Positions 30,687-40,542 of a stretch of DNA of 64,000 nt are shown in pieces (position 1 is the first letter of the stretch; each line of letters opens with the position of its first letter). This DNA comes from Phycisphaerales bacterium. GTDB taxonomy: Bacteria; Planctomycetota; Phycisphaerae; Phycisphaerales; SM1A02. The notes beneath the pieces were generated by a model that worked only from the letters and a program-made list of their open reading frames with translations, ran no database searches and was not told where the DNA came from. The stretch is taken from contig JASMLR010000003.1 of NCBI GenBank assembly GCA_030748575.1, positions 222,301 through 286,300 on the forward strand. The letters are read 5' to 3'. Made by a program: the position numbers and the translations under genes.

Positions 30687-32696
30687 ATGAAGCAAAGTCT
30701 CGATGTGGACATTCAAGCCGCTGCGGAATCCTGTGTGCGGCGAGGCGTCGCGGCGCTTCGCTCGCTGCAGTCATCGGACGGCCATTGGTGCGGCCTGCTT
30801 CAGGGCGACTCCATTCTTGAGAGCGAGTACCTGCTCATGAAGTTCATCCTCGGCCAGGAGGATGCGCCCATGCGGGACGGCTCCGGGGGGGAGTCTCTGG
30901 AGCGGATCGCGGCAGGCCTGCGGCGGCAGCAGCGCGACGACGGAACCTGGGGCCAGTATCCCGGCGCGGACATGGACCTGAGTGCAACGGTGAAGGGATA
31001 CTTCGCGCTCAAGCTGATGGGGGACGATCCGGAGGCGCCGCACATGCAGGCCGCGCGGCGCGCCGTGAGGGATGCCGGAGGGGCCGAGCGGGTCAACACA
31101 TTCAGCAACTTCTATCTCGCCTGCCTCGGGCAGGTGTCGTGGAATGCCGTGCCCGCGATTCCGCCCGAGATCATCTTCCTGCCTCGGTGGTTCTACTTTC
31201 ACCTCACCAAGGTGAGCGCCTGGACGCGAACGATGATTCTGCCCCTGTCGCTGGTGACGACGGCCCGTCCGACGCGGCGGCTGCCGAAAGATCGCGGCAT
31301 CGACGAGCTGTATGTGGACGAGCGGGCGCGGCATCGACTCGGCCGGACCGTTGAAGCCCCATGGTTCTGGCGGATGTTCTTCGGAGCTGTGGACCGGGGG
31401 CTGAAACTGGCGCACCACCTGGGCGGCACGCCTGTTCGGGGCCTGGCCGTGAAACGCTGTCTGGCGTGGATCCTCCGCCGGGCGAGCCAGGACGGGGATG
31501 CCGCCACGGATGGGCTTGGCGCCATCTTCCCGCCGATGGTCTATATCCAGATCGCGCTCTTCGGGCTTGGATGGACGCGGGACCACCCGATGGTGCGCCG
31601 CGCCGAGAAGGACCTCGACGACTTCTTTGTCGCCAGGTCAGATGCGCAGGGCGCATACACCATGATTCAGCCCTGTTTCAGCCCCGTGTGGGACACGGGA
31701 TATGCCTTGTATGCACTCACGGAGTGCGGACTTGGCGATGGCGATCCAAGCGTCGATGCAGCAGCGGAGTGGTTGCTTGGCAAGGAGTGCACGTTCCGCG
31801 GGGATTGGGCGGACGCGGTCACGCTGCCGGCCGACGCGAGTGGTTGGTACTTCGAGTACCACAACGCGTGGTATCCAGACGTGGACGACACGGCGCAGGT
31901 TGCTATGGCGCTGCATCGAACCGGTCGCGCATCGGGGGTTGCAGCCGGCGTGCGAGGCGTCAAGTGGCTGCTTGCCATGCAGAACGATGACGGCGGGTGG
32001 GCGGCCTTCGACCGCACGCGACATCGACAGATTCTTGAGTACATCCCCTTTGCAGATCACAACGCGATGCAGGATCCGTCCTGCCCCGATATCACCGGTC
32101 GCATCCTGGAGTGCCTGGCGTGGCACGGATACACCACGAAGGACGAGACCGTTCAGCGGGCCATTGCGTACATCAGGTCGTGTCAGACCGCCGAAGGGGC
32201 GTGGATAGGGCGGTGGGGCGTCAACTATCTCTACGGAACCTGGCAGGCACTCCTCGGACCCCTGCGATGCGGCGTCGATCGAGCCGAGCCGTGGGTGCAG
32301 CGGGCAGGCGCGTGGGTCAAAGCGTGCCAGCAGGCCGACGGTTCGTTCGGCGAGACGGCCGACTCCTATATTGACCCATCACTCAAGGGACGCGGCCCCC
32401 GTACGGCGAGCCAGACGGCGTGGGCGGCCATGACGCTTCTGGAAATCTTCGGCCCGGATGATGCGTGCGCGCAGCGCGCCATTCAGTGGTTGTGTGACAC
32501 GCAGTTGTCTGACGAAGCCGCAGCGGATGAACGCCGCAATCCCGATGGTGACCCGCCGGGTTCCTGGTGCGAGACGGAGTACACGGGCACCGGCTTTCCT
32601 CGGGTGTTCTATCTCCGGTACCACATGTATCGGTTGTACTTCCCGCTGATGGCGGTTGCGAGATTCAGGCAAACATCAGCGGTTTCCGCGGTTTGA
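30687..32696 (+). CDS. shc: Squalene-hopene cyclase
   Basis: Monotopic membrane triterpene cyclase of 669 aa that converts squalene to hopene/hopanol for hopanoid membranes. Protonating motif DVDDTA at residues 398-403 (DXDDTA). Several QW repeats are visible, for example GWAAFDRTR near DDGGWAAF, QTAEGAWIGRWGVNYLYGTW, QQADGSFGETADSYIDPSLK and GTGFPRVFYLRYHMYRLYFP near the C-terminus. The ATG at 30687 gives MKQSLDVDIQAAAESCVRRG, the usual short N-terminus; the frame stays open upstream without similarity. Length fits the family (630-720). Other hopanoid genes (hpnC-E) are not in view, though an HpnB-like glycosyltransferase lies at 40.5 kb. Confidence 0.97.
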   Translation: MKQSLDVDIQAAAESCVRRGVAALRSLQSSDGHWCGLLQGDSILESEYLLMKFILGQEDAPMRDGSGGESLERIAAGLRRQQRDDGTWGQYPGADMDLSATVKGYFALKLMGDDPEAPHMQAARRAVRDAGGAERVNTFSNFYLACLGQVSWNAVPAIPPEIIFLPRWFYFHLTKVSAWTRTMILPLSLVTTARPTRRLPKDRGIDELYVDERARHRLGRTVEAPWFWRMFFGAVDRGLKLAHHLGGTPVRGLAVKRCLAWILRRASQDGDAATDGLGAIFPPMVYIQIALFGLGWTRDHPMVRRAEKDLDDFFVARSDAQGAYTMIQPCFSPVWDTGYALYALTECGLGDGDPSVDAAAEWLLGKECTFRGDWADAVTLPADASGWYFEYHNAWYPDVDDTAQVAMALHRTGRASGVAAGVRGVKWLLAMQNDDGGWAAFDRTRHRQILEYIPFADHNAMQDPSCPDITGRILECLAWHGYTTKDETVQRAIAYIRSCQTAEGAWIGRWGVNYLYGTWQALLGPLRCGVDRAEPWVQRAGAWVKACQQADGSFGETADSYIDPSLKGRGPRTASQTAWAAMTLLEIFGPDDACAQRAIQWLCDTQLSDEAAADERRNPDGDPPGSWCETEYTGTGFPRVFYLRYHMYRLYFPLMAVARFRQTSAVSAV

Positions 32697-33036
32697 CCGT
32701 TGTGGCGGCGAATCACTAGGCGTTGAGCTTGCCGCTGGGATAGCTGCGATCGGAGGGTTCGCCACGTGGGGCAGCGACGCGACGTTGGGCGAGCGACGGT
32801 CGGGCCGTCCGGAAACGGATGAATGCCATTGCAGTGTCAGTTGCGGCGATGGGTTCGTCGCGTGTTGCGTGACGATTACGATCTCAAGTGGGACCCAGGC
32901 GCGATGTACGTGCGTTCAGGATGTCCCGCCAGCCGGGCCTGACTGCTCGTCGGGCGGCCCTGGCTCCACGAGTTGCAGCATCACCGTTCGGGGCGCTGCC
33001 CCTAGAACGGCGCCGCGGATTCAAAGCGGCGTCTGA
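32656..33036 (+). CDS. Possible small cysteine-rich peptide gene
   Basis: Low-confidence frame in the 305-bp gap after squalene-hopene cyclase. The C-terminal 55 residues read like a real folded peptide with nine cysteines: DECHCSVSCGDGFVACC, then QARCTCVQDVPP, then DCSSGGPGSTSCSITV. No ATG or GTG start is present; the only initiation codons are TTG at 32656 (inside the cyclase gene) and TTG at 32785, giving 126 or 83 residues. A weakly hydrophobic, glycine/alanine-rich stretch (VELAAGIAAIGGFATW) precedes the Cys-rich part, as in leader-containing precursors. It overlaps the 3' end of the convergent pseudouridine synthase by 35 bp. Could be a decayed gene. No known family recognised. Confidence 0.3.
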   Translation: MRDSGKHQRFPRFDRCGGESLGVELAAGIAAIGGFATWGSDATLGERRSGRPETDECHCSVSCGDGFVACCVTITISSGTQARCTCVQDVPPAGPDCSSGGPGSTSCSITVRGAAPRTAPRIQSGV

Positions 33037-33661
33037 CCCCTGTCGCGGGATGTGTGAATGACAGCATGGTGGCGTGCAGGCAGAGCCGGCTTGCCATGGC
33101 CTGTCCCTCCGGCGGGGCGTAGAGATCGTCACCGAGAATCGGATGCCCGATGTGCTGGAGGTGCAGCCTCAGTTGATGAGAGCGGCCTGTCCGCGGCGTG
33201 AGTTGGAGCCGAGTGCGGTCGCGATCTCGCTCCACCAGACGCCACTCGGTGACGGATGGCTTGCCTTGAGCGAGATCAACACACTGGAGCGGTGGATGCT
33301 CCATGTCTTTGCGAATCGGGACGTCGATGGTGCCTTCGGTTTCACTCACCAGGCCCATCACGATCGCCTCGTACCGCTTTTCGACGAGTCGATCCTGAAA
33401 CTGAATGCTGAGGTTTCGGTGCGTTTCTGCGTCGCGGGCAAGGACGATGACGCCGGACGTGTCTCGGTCGAGTCGATGGACGATCCTCGCGCCCGGATAC
33501 GCCTCAGCCGCTCTGGATGCCAGACAATCCGCTTTTTCAGGTCCGATGCCCGGCACCGAGAGCATCGGGACCGGCTTGTCAAAGACCACGATGGATTCGT
33601 CCGCATGCAGGACTGTGGGGAGCCCGGGCGGGGGGGTCGGATGTGCGCGGTCGCTGCTCAT
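33002..33661 (-). CDS. RNA pseudouridine synthase, RluA family
   Basis: Cytoplasmic tRNA/rRNA-modifying enzyme of 219 aa that isomerises uridine to pseudouridine. The catalytic Asp is D65 in HRLDRDTSGVIVLA; the second signature is RTGRSHQLRLHLQHIGHPIL, containing the conserved uridine-pocket R/H, followed by GDDLYAP. There is no S4 domain, as in RluA/TruC-type members. The ATG at 33661 is chosen (MSSDRAHPTPPPG); the longer frame to 33817 has no similarity. Divergent from the lipoprotein gene, with only 26 bp between the two starts. Specific target RNA cannot be told from the sequence. Confidence 0.93.
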   Translation of the reverse strand: MSSDRAHPTPPPGLPTVLHADESIVVFDKPVPMLSVPGIGPEKADCLASRAAEAYPGARIVHRLDRDTSGVIVLARDAETHRNLSIQFQDRLVEKRYEAIVMGLVSETEGTIDVPIRKDMEHPPLQCVDLAQGKPSVTEWRLVERDRDRTRLQLTPRTGRSHQLRLHLQHIGHPILGDDLYAPPEGQAMASRLCLHATMLSFTHPATGVRRRFESAAPF

Positions 33662-33687
33662 GCGGGAGCGGTATCGTACGTGGCTCC

Positions 33688-34299
33688 ATGAACCGGTGTG
33701 CCACCATCCTGTTTCTGCTTCTGGCGGTTGTGCTGGCGGCATGCGAGACACGGCGGATCGAGTATCGCAAGAGACCAGCGTGGGTGCGTTCCATGAGCAA
33801 GGACGCACCTTCTTCAACCATCACCGAAGACGGTACGGAGATCCGGTGGATTGACGATCGGTCGGGCGAGCTCCAGGGCTTTGAGCAGCGAATCGGTGGG
33901 GAGCAGGTGCGGATTCGAACCGACCACGAGGACGGCTCGGTCGAACTCAGAAACGTCGTGCCCATGCACCTGGTCGTCAACCTGCTGGAGTGCATGCGTC
34001 GAGGCGAGTACCGGGTCATATACGACCAACTTATCGCGGTCGAAAAGCGAACCTGGTACGACGAGCGAGGTGAGTCTGGGTTTGAAGAGTTCCAAGCCTG
34101 GTTCGAACGCAATCGCAAGGACATCGGCTCCATGCTCAACCGCATGCAGGCGGGCAAGGTGTACGGGGAGGTCGCGGTGACGACCGGGGAGCGCCGCGGT
34201 ACAGTGGCGCTGCGACCAAGCGTGGCCTATGACTTTCGGCTCAAGGCCATTGACGTCGTCCGCGAAGACGGGGATTGGAAACTGCTCGACATCCGGTAA
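33688..34299 (+). CDS. Putative lipoprotein
   Basis: Exported protein of 203 aa with a type II signal peptide: MNRCATILFLLLAVVLAAC, Cys at residue 19 as the predicted lipidation site. After the Cys the mature domain is charged (TRRIEYRKRPAWVR) and mostly alpha/beta. I recognise no family. The repeated pattern EYRVIYDQLI...WYDERGESGFEEFQAWFER and the C-terminal VREDGDWKLLDIR resemble small NTF2-like domains used in lipoproteins, where a final WKL.. strand closes the sheet, but this is only a fold impression. It is followed by a hairpin and the convergent ClpC gene. Confidence 0.8.
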   Translation: MNRCATILFLLLAVVLAACETRRIEYRKRPAWVRSMSKDAPSSTITEDGTEIRWIDDRSGELQGFEQRIGGEQVRIRTDHEDGSVELRNVVPMHLVVNLLECMRRGEYRVIYDQLIAVEKRTWYDERGESGFEEFQAWFERNRKDIGSMLNRMQAGKVYGEVAVTTGERRGTVALRPSVAYDFRLKAIDVVREDGDWKLLDIR

Positions 34300-34380
34300 G
34301 GGTGCGCGGCTTCGGGCCGGCGGTGATCTGAAGTGTTGGAGGGGGGCGGGGTGGCCCGGCTCGCCGGGCGCCATGCGATA

Positions 34381-34400
34381 CCGCCCCCTAGTGGGGGCGG
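34381..34400. terminator. Hairpin between convergent genes
   Basis: CCGCCCCC (34381-34388) pairs perfectly with GGGGGCGG (34393-34400) around a TAGT loop, 8 bp of stem. It lies 81 bp after the lipoprotein stop and 46 bp before the ClpC stop on the opposite strand, so it could terminate transcription from both sides. No U-run is present on either side, so termination would not follow the E. coli model. Confidence 0.45.
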
Positions 34401-34446
34401 CCGCGCATGTTGTGATGAATAGCCCGTGTGGGCTGGCGGATCGGGG

Positions 34447-36981
34447 TCAGTCGCTGAGGGCGGCTTCTTCCGGCTGATCGCCATTCTCGACTTCAACCTC
34501 TGCCTTCGGGAGCGCTTCGGCGTCAAAGGTCAGGTGTTCGTCGCCCTCGTTGTGCGTGACCTTGATCATCTGGCCCTCGTGGTAGTCGCCGGCGAGCAGC
34601 GATTCCGCGAGCGCATCCTCAATGTAGGTGCTGATCGCGCGGCGGAGCGGTCGCGCCCCGAAGTCGGGGTTATAGCCCTTCTCGATGAGGAAGTTCTTGG
34701 CCTGATCACCAAGCTCCAGATCCATCCGCTTGTACCGAAGCCGCTCGCTGACCTTCTCGAGTTCCATGTCGATGATGTGGTAGAGATCATCCTTGATCAG
34801 TGGGCGGAAGACGACCGTGTCGTCGAGGCGGTTGATGAATTCGGGCCGGAAGAACTTCTCCACCTCGCTCATGAGCGAGGAGCGGATCTTCTCGTAGTCC
34901 TGGACTTCCTCCCGCTTGCCGAAGCCAAACGAGGCGCCGCCCTTGATGAGGTCAGAGCCGATGTTGCTCGTCATGATGACGATGCAGTTCTTGAAGTCCA
35001 CCTTGCGCCCGAAGGAGTCGGTCAGGCGGCCTTCTTCCATGATCTGGAGCAACATGTTGTAGACGTCCGGGTGCGCCTTCTCGACTTCGTCAAGCAGGAT
35101 GACCGCGTACGGCCGGCGGCGAATCTTCTCGGTGAGTTGGCCGCCTTCTTCGTAGCCGACGTACCCGGGAGGGGCGCCGACAAGGCGAGACACGGAGTGC
35201 TTCTCCATGAACTCGGACATGTCGAGATACACCATGGCATCGGAGTCGCCGAACATGAATTCGCTGAGCGCCTTGGCGAGCAAGGTCTTTCCGACGCCTG
35301 ACGGTCCGACGAACAGGAACGATCCCATCGGTCGGTTCGGGTCCTTGAGGCCGCTGCGGGCCTTGCGAATGGCACGGGACACCTGCTTGACCGCGTCATC
35401 CTGACTGACGACGGTGCGGTGCAGTTCTTCCTCAAGTTTGAGAAGCCTGGCAGACTCTGCCTGCTCAAGACGGGTCAGTGGCACGCCGGTGATCTTGGAG
35501 ACGGTCTCCGCGATGACGTCGCCGTCGACCGTGCCGACCACTTCGCTCATCTGGTCTCGCCACTCACGCTGAACGGTGTCCTTCTCGGCCCGGGCCTTCT
35601 CGGCCTGGTCGCGGAGGTCGGCTGCCTTCTCGTAGTCGGCGGCCTTGACGGCCTCCTCCTTTTCGACCGTGAGCAGTTCGATCTTGGTTTCAAGTTCGGC
35701 CAGGTTCGGGGGCTTGGACATGCTTCGCAGGCGGACCATGGCACCCGCCTCGTCAATGACGTCGAGTGACTTGTCTGGCTGGACGCGAGAAGGCATGTAC
35801 CGCGTCGAGAGTTCGACGGCTTCAGCAATGGCATCGTCCGTAATCGTGATGCGGTGATGCTCTTCGTACTTGCCGCGGAGACCTTTGAGAATCTCGATGG
35901 TCTGGTCGGCGCTTGGTGGTTCGACCGCGACGCTCTGGAAACGGCGTTCCAGGGCCGAGTCTTTCTCGATGTACTTTCGATACTCATCGAACGTGGTAGC
36001 GCCGATGCACTGGATCTCGCCTCGGGAGAGGGCGGGCTTGAGGACGTTGGATGCGTCGATCGCGCCCTCAGCGCCGCCGGCGCCGACGAGCGTGTGCAGT
36101 TCGTCGATAAAGAGAATGACATTCTTGGCGCGACGAACTTCGTTCATCACGGCCTTGATGCGTTCCTCGAACTGCCCGCGGTACTTCGTGCCTGCCACCA
36201 TCATGGCGAGGTCCAGGACCACGACGCGGCGATCATGCAGCAGGTCAGGAACGTCCTTGTCGACGATCCGCTGCGCAAGCCCTTCGACGATCGCCGTCTT
36301 GCCGACACCAGCCTCCCCGAGCAGCACCGGGTTGTTCTTGGTGCGGCGGCAGAGGATCTGGATGAGTCGTTCAATTTCCTCGGAGCGGCCGATCACCGGA
36401 TCAAGTTCGCCAGTGCGGGCCAGTTCGGTCAGATCGCGGCCGAAGCTGTCCAGCGCCGGCGTCTTGCTCTTGCCGCGGCGGGGGGACGCCTGAGGCGGTT
36501 CGCCCGGGCCCTCGGCAACTTCTTCCATGTCCTCAGGCTCAATTCCGGCGCCGAGCAGGTTCAGGACCTCTTCGCGGCCCTCCTCGAGTTTGACGCCGAG
36601 ATTCATCAGCACCTGCGCCGCCACGCCATCCTGCTCTCGAAGTAGGCCGAGCAGCAGGTGCTCGGTGCCCACGTAGTTGTGGTTCAGGTGGCGAGCTTCC
36701 TCGATCGCGTACTCAAGCACCTTCTTGGCGCGAGGCGTTTGAGGCAGCTTGCCCATGGTGACCATCTCGGGGCCGCTCTTGACGAGCTTCTCGACCTCCA
36801 GACGAACCTTGCGAAGGTCTATCTCCAGTGCCTTTAGCACGTTGGCACCGACGCCGGAGCCTTCCTTCACCAGGCCAAGCAGAATGTGCTCGGTGCCGAT
36901 GTACTCGTGATTGAAGCGCTGGGCTTCCTGGTTGGCGAGCGCCATGACCTTGCGGGCGCGGTCCGTGAGACGTTCAAACAT
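34447..36981 (-). CDS. clpC: ATP-dependent Clp protease ATP-binding subunit ClpC
   Basis: Hexameric AAA+ unfoldase of 844 aa that feeds ClpP. Two N-terminal Clp_N repeats ([18 protein letters not shown] and [18 protein letters not shown]), a first ATPase domain with Walker [10 protein letters not shown] and Walker [14 protein letters not shown], and a middle domain (coiled coil) with [19 protein letters not shown], the UVR-type motif of ClpC rather than ClpA/ClpB. The second ATPase domain has [13 protein letters not shown] and [13 protein letters not shown], then the D2 small domain ending in [10 protein letters not shown]. The ATG at 36981 follows GGAGAG. Acidic tail ([10 protein letters not shown]). 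No clpP or mcsB nearby. No CIRCE or CtsR box was noticed. Confidence 0.97.
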   Translation of the reverse strand: MFERLTDRARKVMALANQEAQRFNHEYIGTEHILLGLVKEGSGVGANVLKALEIDLRKVRLEVEKLVKSGPEMVTMGKLPQTPRAKKVLEYAIEEARHLNHNYVGTEHLLLGLLREQDGVAAQVLMNLGVKLEEGREEVLNLLGAGIEPEDMEEVAEGPGEPPQASPRRGKSKTPALDSFGRDLTELARTGELDPVIGRSEEIERLIQILCRRTKNNPVLLGEAGVGKTAIVEGLAQRIVDKDVPDLLHDRRVVVLDLAMMVAGTKYRGQFEERIKAVMNEVRRAKNVILFIDELHTLVGAGGAEGAIDASNVLKPALSRGEIQCIGATTFDEYRKYIEKDSALERRFQSVAVEPPSADQTIEILKGLRGKYEEHHRITITDDAIAEAVELSTRYMPSRVQPDKSLDVIDEAGAMVRLRSMSKPPNLAELETKIELLTVEKEEAVKAADYEKAADLRDQAEKARAEKDTVQREWRDQMSEVVGTVDGDVIAETVSKITGVPLTRLEQAESARLLKLEEELHRTVVSQDDAVKQVSRAIRKARSGLKDPNRPMGSFLFVGPSGVGKTLLAKALSEFMFGDSDAMVYLDMSEFMEKHSVSRLVGAPPGYVGYEEGGQLTEKIRRRPYAVILLDEVEKAHPDVYNMLLQIMEEGRLTDSFGRKVDFKNCIVIMTSNIGSDLIKGGASFGFGKREEVQDYEKIRSSLMSEVEKFFRPEFINRLDDTVVFRPLIKDDLYHIIDMELEKVSERLRYKRMDLELGDQAKNFLIEKGYNPDFGARPLRRAISTYIEDALAESLLAGDYHEGQMIKVTHNEGDEHLTFDAEALPKAEVEVENGDQPEEAALSD

Positions 36982-37179
36982 CGGAGCTCTCCGGTGGGGT
37001 CCAGATGCGGGGGAATCCCGCATTCTCGGTATCGGGACGATGCAACAGGCGTTCCAGTCTATTCCGAAACTGCTGGATGTTGTGGCAATCCGGCCTGCCA
37101 AGGTGGCGGAGGGGCACGTTTGCAGCCGTCTGTACGGCGGGTGGATCTGATGAACGGGCGGGAGGCGAAGTTATTCGGC

Positions 37180-37878
37180 TCAGGCCGTGTCCAAACGGCC
37201 GTCCACGAGCCGGACGGCTCGGTCGGCCCGGTCGGCGATGCGCTGATCGTGGGTCACCATCACAATCGTGAGCCCGCCGGCGTGGGCCTCGGAAAGCAGG
37301 CCGAGGATGTCCTCTCCGGTGTGCTCATCCAGATTCCCCGTCGGTTCATCTGCCAGAAGGACTTCCGGGTCATTGACCATCGCCCGGGCGATGGCGGTTC
37401 GCTGCCGCTCGCCTCCGGATAGTTCCCGCGGCCGATGCCCCAGCCGGTGTCCGAGCCCGAACTGGTCGAGGAGCGTTGCGGCCCGCGCTCGCGCCGCCGC
37501 CTTGCCCAGACCGCCGGGCACCAGGCCGGGCAGCATGGCGTTCTCCAGGACGGAGAGTTCCGGCAGCAGGTGGTAGAACTGGAACACGAAGCCGACGGTG
37601 CGGGCTCGGTATCGGTCCAGCGCTCTGCTGGAGAGCGTGGACAACGCCCGTCCGTCATGCAGTACCTCTCCGCCCCCGGCCCCGCCCCCGGCATCCGGCC
37701 GGTCCAGACCGCCCATGACATGCAGCAGGGTGCTCTTGCCGCTTCCGCTGGACCCGAGCACGGCGAGAAACTCGCCGCGGCGTGCCTGCAGCGAGCATCC
37801 ACGGAGCACGGGGACATCGACGCGGCCGAGCCGGTACGTCTTGTGCAGATCGCGGGCCTCGAGGAGAACGCTATTCAT
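37180..37878 (-). CDS. lolD: Lipoprotein-releasing (LolD-type) ABC transporter ATP-binding protein
   Basis: ATPase of 232 aa paired with the following FtsX-type permease. Walker [15 protein letters not shown]-loop [20 protein letters not shown] (the characteristic LolD/MacB ENxMLP segment), signature [17 protein letters not shown], Walker [17 protein letters not shown] and switch His in [18 protein letters not shown]. The start overlaps the upstream permease stop by 8 bp (ATGAATAG), so the two are translated as a unit. A LolC/LolE role, moving outer-membrane lipoproteins from the inner membrane, is inferred from family; other FtsX systems share the layout. Confidence 0.93.
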   Translation of the reverse strand: MNSVLLEARDLHKTYRLGRVDVPVLRGCSLQARRGEFLAVLGSSGSGKSTLLHVMGGLDRPDAGGGAGGGEVLHDGRALSTLSSRALDRYRARTVGFVFQFYHLLPELSVLENAMLPGLVPGGLGKAAARARAATLLDQFGLGHRLGHRPRELSGGERQRTAIARAMVNDPEVLLADEPTGNLDEHTGEDILGLLSEAHAGGLTIVMVTHDQRIADRADRAVRLVDGRLDTA

Positions 37879-39739
37879 ATCGAAGCGCTCCCACCGGGTC
37901 GATATCGGCGGCCCTCGCCGCCGGGATGGCTGCGGCGAGCACGCTGACCAGAACGGCGCCTCCAGCCGTCACCCACGCGCTGCCCCAGTCAACGGCATCC
38001 GGGATGTCTGTGAAGTAGTACACCGCCGGATCCCAGAGCACGAATCCGCCTGCGTCCCGGACGATCAGTTCCGCAACGCCCGCCAGGCCGAGTACCGCCG
38101 CGCCGAGCAGTCCCATGAGCCGTGGAAGGAGCCGCCCATTGGAGAGGTTGGCGAGCGTCCAGATGATGACCCCCAAGGACGCGACCAGAAGCGCGACGCC
38201 CAGCCAGAGCGGCGGGGCGGACATGGCTTCGTGGATTCCCTCCATGTTCGTCGTGATGAGCCAGCCCAGACCGACGCCCCCAAGTGCGCCGAGCACGCCG
38301 ACCGACAGTCCGTAGAGCAGGAAGATGTGCACGATGCCCATGCGGGAGGCGCCGACACTCCTGAGAATGCCGATGTCCCGGGTCTTCTCGTACACGATGG
38401 CCCAGAAGATGGCCACGATGAGCGCGCCGCAGACCAGGTAGACGATCGAGAACAGCGTGCGCATCAGCTCGCGTTCCTTCTCAACCGGTCCAATGAAGGC
38501 GGCGTTCTGTTCTTCCCAGGTCTTGATGCCCAGTCCGTGGTCACGGTCGAGTCGCGGCACGATGCGGCCGAGCGACTCCGATTCCTTCTCAAAGTCACGG
38601 TACGCATCGCGAACCGCTGCTCGAAGCGTGAGCGGGTCCACCCCGTCGGCTGCTCGGACCAGCACCATGGTGGCTCGCGCCGGCTTCGAGCCGATGACGC
38701 GGGTCGGGTCGATCGGGTCGACGGTCTCGGCAGCATCAAGGTGCGTCAGTCGCTGCACCGTCTCGATCGGCACCATGACGCGGGTCTGGTCGATCAGATA
38801 CACGCCGCTTGCAAACTCGTTCGCGAACGGCAGGATGATGCTCTCAGGCTCAAGCAGGCCGCCCCGGCTGTCGATGGGCAGCGTGGTCAGCGTGCCACTG
38901 AATCTCGGCATCCACCAGTGGCCATCCGCGAGGACTTCGTACTCGCCGGTATGGGTACGCTGATTCGCCTTGGAGACGTGCAGGCCGCTGACCATGGCCG
39001 GTTCGCCGTTCCGCGTCAGCGAGACGCCATCGCTGACGACCAATTCGGGGTTCCAGAGCCTGGGTTCCATCGCTTCGAGGGTGGCGACGTCGTCTTCGTC
39101 CAGAACCTGCAGCAGCTTGGGAAGATCGAAGGCCAACAGGTGCAGCCTGTTCTGCAGGTCGGCGTCGCTGACAGTTGCAACCAACGCGTGTACCTGCTCG
39201 TCGCCTGCCCCCTTCAACTCCTCCTGAGCCGAAAGCCGAAGCAATGTCGCCTTCTGCTCAACCGACATGCCCTTCACGAGCGGGCCCGAAGCGGTTCGAA
39301 GGAGGTCCCACCGCATATCGTCGGCGGTGTTGTCGGGGACGCCGTCCCAGTGCAGCGTGTCTTCAAAGCCCGTGACGGTCGAGAACGATGCCGGGTCGAT
39401 GCCCCAGATCTGTACCTGTTGGCTCTCCTTGGCATCGCCATCGGGGTACGGCATTCGCAGCAGCCCCCAGGTGTCCACGACCGGCGTGGCTGCGGCCGCC
39501 TCCGGCCTGGATTCAATGGATGTGATCAGGCGGTCGTAGTCTGGAATGCCTCGAATGTAGAAGACGACACTGACGTCGCCCATCAAGGTCTGACCGGACG
39601 CTCGAACCATGTCCAGGAAGCCGGTCATGACTGAAATCACGACGATGACGAGCGCCACGCACAATGCAACTGCGGCGACCGCCAGCAGCGGGATCATCCG
39701 GGTCATCAGGTATCGGCTGGTGAGAAGAGGTTGGTACAT
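37871..39739 (-). CDS. ABC transporter permease, LolC/LolE-FtsX type
   Basis: Inner-membrane permease of 622 aa with the MacB_PCD-FtsX architecture. An N-terminal helix (AVAAVALCVALVIVVISVMT) is followed by a long periplasmic domain of about 390 residues, then the FtsX domain with three helices (LFSIVYLVCGALIVAIFWAI; IFLLYGLSVGVLGALGG; and the C-terminal AWVTAGGAVLVSVLAAAIPA). It ends in [15 protein letters not shown], the standard FtsX C-terminus. Near VRSVGA-type segment, ILRSVGASRMGIVHI marks the coupling helix. The periplasmic domain is much longer than in LolC/LolE (about 200 residues), and two additional hydrophobic segments (LWLGVALLVASLGVIIWTLA, LMGLLGAAVLGLAGVAELI) precede the last helix. 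Start ATG 39739. Confidence 0.92.
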   Translation of the reverse strand: MYQPLLTSRYLMTRMIPLLAVAAVALCVALVIVVISVMTGFLDMVRASGQTLMGDVSVVFYIRGIPDYDRLITSIESRPEAAAATPVVDTWGLLRMPYPDGDAKESQQVQIWGIDPASFSTVTGFEDTLHWDGVPDNTADDMRWDLLRTASGPLVKGMSVEQKATLLRLSAQEELKGAGDEQVHALVATVSDADLQNRLHLLAFDLPKLLQVLDEDDVATLEAMEPRLWNPELVVSDGVSLTRNGEPAMVSGLHVSKANQRTHTGEYEVLADGHWWMPRFSGTLTTLPIDSRGGLLEPESIILPFANEFASGVYLIDQTRVMVPIETVQRLTHLDAAETVDPIDPTRVIGSKPARATMVLVRAADGVDPLTLRAAVRDAYRDFEKESESLGRIVPRLDRDHGLGIKTWEEQNAAFIGPVEKERELMRTLFSIVYLVCGALIVAIFWAIVYEKTRDIGILRSVGASRMGIVHIFLLYGLSVGVLGALGGVGLGWLITTNMEGIHEAMSAPPLWLGVALLVASLGVIIWTLANLSNGRLLPRLMGLLGAAVLGLAGVAELIVRDAGGFVLWDPAVYYFTDIPDAVDWGSAWVTAGGAVLVSVLAAAIPAARAADIDPVGALRYE

Positions 39740-39785
39740 CCGGGATTGACGGGCAATGGTAGTCAACCCCCCTCAGGCGGGTAGG

Positions 39786-40484
39786 TCAGCGGCCGCGACC
39801 GTGCCGTGAGGTCGGCTCAAGTGGCCGGCCCATCTGATCGGCCAGTTCCTGTGGGGCTCCGATGTCGATGCAGTGGATGTCCCCGGTCCACCGGAGGGAC
39901 TCCATCTCAAGGAAGCCCGCTTTCCAGCACGCGAAGGTCGCGGTCTGATCGGCGCGGACCACGAGGCCTCTGGGCATGCCGGTATCGGCGTCCAGCCCGG
40001 ACGGGATGTCCACGGCGAGTACGCCGCCACGGGCCGCATTGATGGCCTCGACCGCCGCCAGCAGCGGGCCGGTGAGTTCCCGATCAAGCCCCGTGCCGAA
40101 GACGGCATCGATGATCAGGTCGGCGCGTTCGAGTGGCTCGAGTGACGGCGACATAGGAATCTGCATCGCGGCGGCAATGCTGGCGTTGACGGCCGCGGCT
40201 GGCGATCCCACCGCGGGGGTAAGCGTGATGATGTCGACGCCGTACCCCGCATTGTGGAGGTGCCGGGCCATGGCCCACCCATCGCCACCGTTAGCGCCCG
40301 GGCCGCAGGCGATGGCAACCGATCCTCCAGATGGAATCATGCCCATCGCAATCTCGGAAGCACCGACGGCCGCGTTCTCCATCAGCACGATGCCGGGGAT
40401 TCCGTAGGTGCCCGTGGCGGCGGCGTCGAGGGCGCGGGCGGCGGCACGGTCGAGCACGCGGATTCGATGGTCTGGAAGTCGCAC
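39786..40484 (-). CDS. nnrE: NAD(P)H-hydrate epimerase (YjeF N-terminal domain)
   Basis: Metabolite-repair enzyme of about 232 aa that interconverts the R and S epimers of hydrated NAD(P)H. Motifs: GIPGIVLMENAAVGASEIAM, IACGPGANGGDGWAMARHL (the GxGxNGGDG signature), ADLIIDAVFGTGLDRELTGP and GGVLAVDIPSGLDADTG. The GTG at 40484 is chosen because the longer forms (ATG 40559 or 40637) would overlap the divergent glycosyltransferase start. The dehydratase half (YjeF C-terminal) is not fused; it must be encoded elsewhere if present. Confidence 0.93.
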   Translation of the reverse strand: MRLPDHRIRVLDRAAARALDAAATGTYGIPGIVLMENAAVGASEIAMGMIPSGGSVAIACGPGANGGDGWAMARHLHNAGYGVDIITLTPAVGSPAAAVNASIAAAMQIPMSPSLEPLERADLIIDAVFGTGLDRELTGPLLAAVEAINAARGGVLAVDIPSGLDADTGMPRGLVVRADQTATFACWKAGFLEMESLRWTGDIHCIDIGAPQELADQMGRPLEPTSRHGRGR

Positions 40485-40542
40485 AGCCGGATTGTATAGG
40501 CCCTTCTTGCGGGCGGACCCGCGCAGATACACTCCCTCTCTC

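Noticed and set aside
33903..33920. A GATTCGAACC stretch resembling a tRNA T-loop
   Set aside because: It lies within the lipoprotein coding sequence in a continuous frame, with no acceptor stem or anticodon arm around it.
37598..39634. A 678-codon open frame on the plus strand opposite the LolC-type permease
   Set aside because: Antisense shadow; composition is His/Arg/Asp-rich without domain similarity, while the minus strand is a clear FtsX-type permease.
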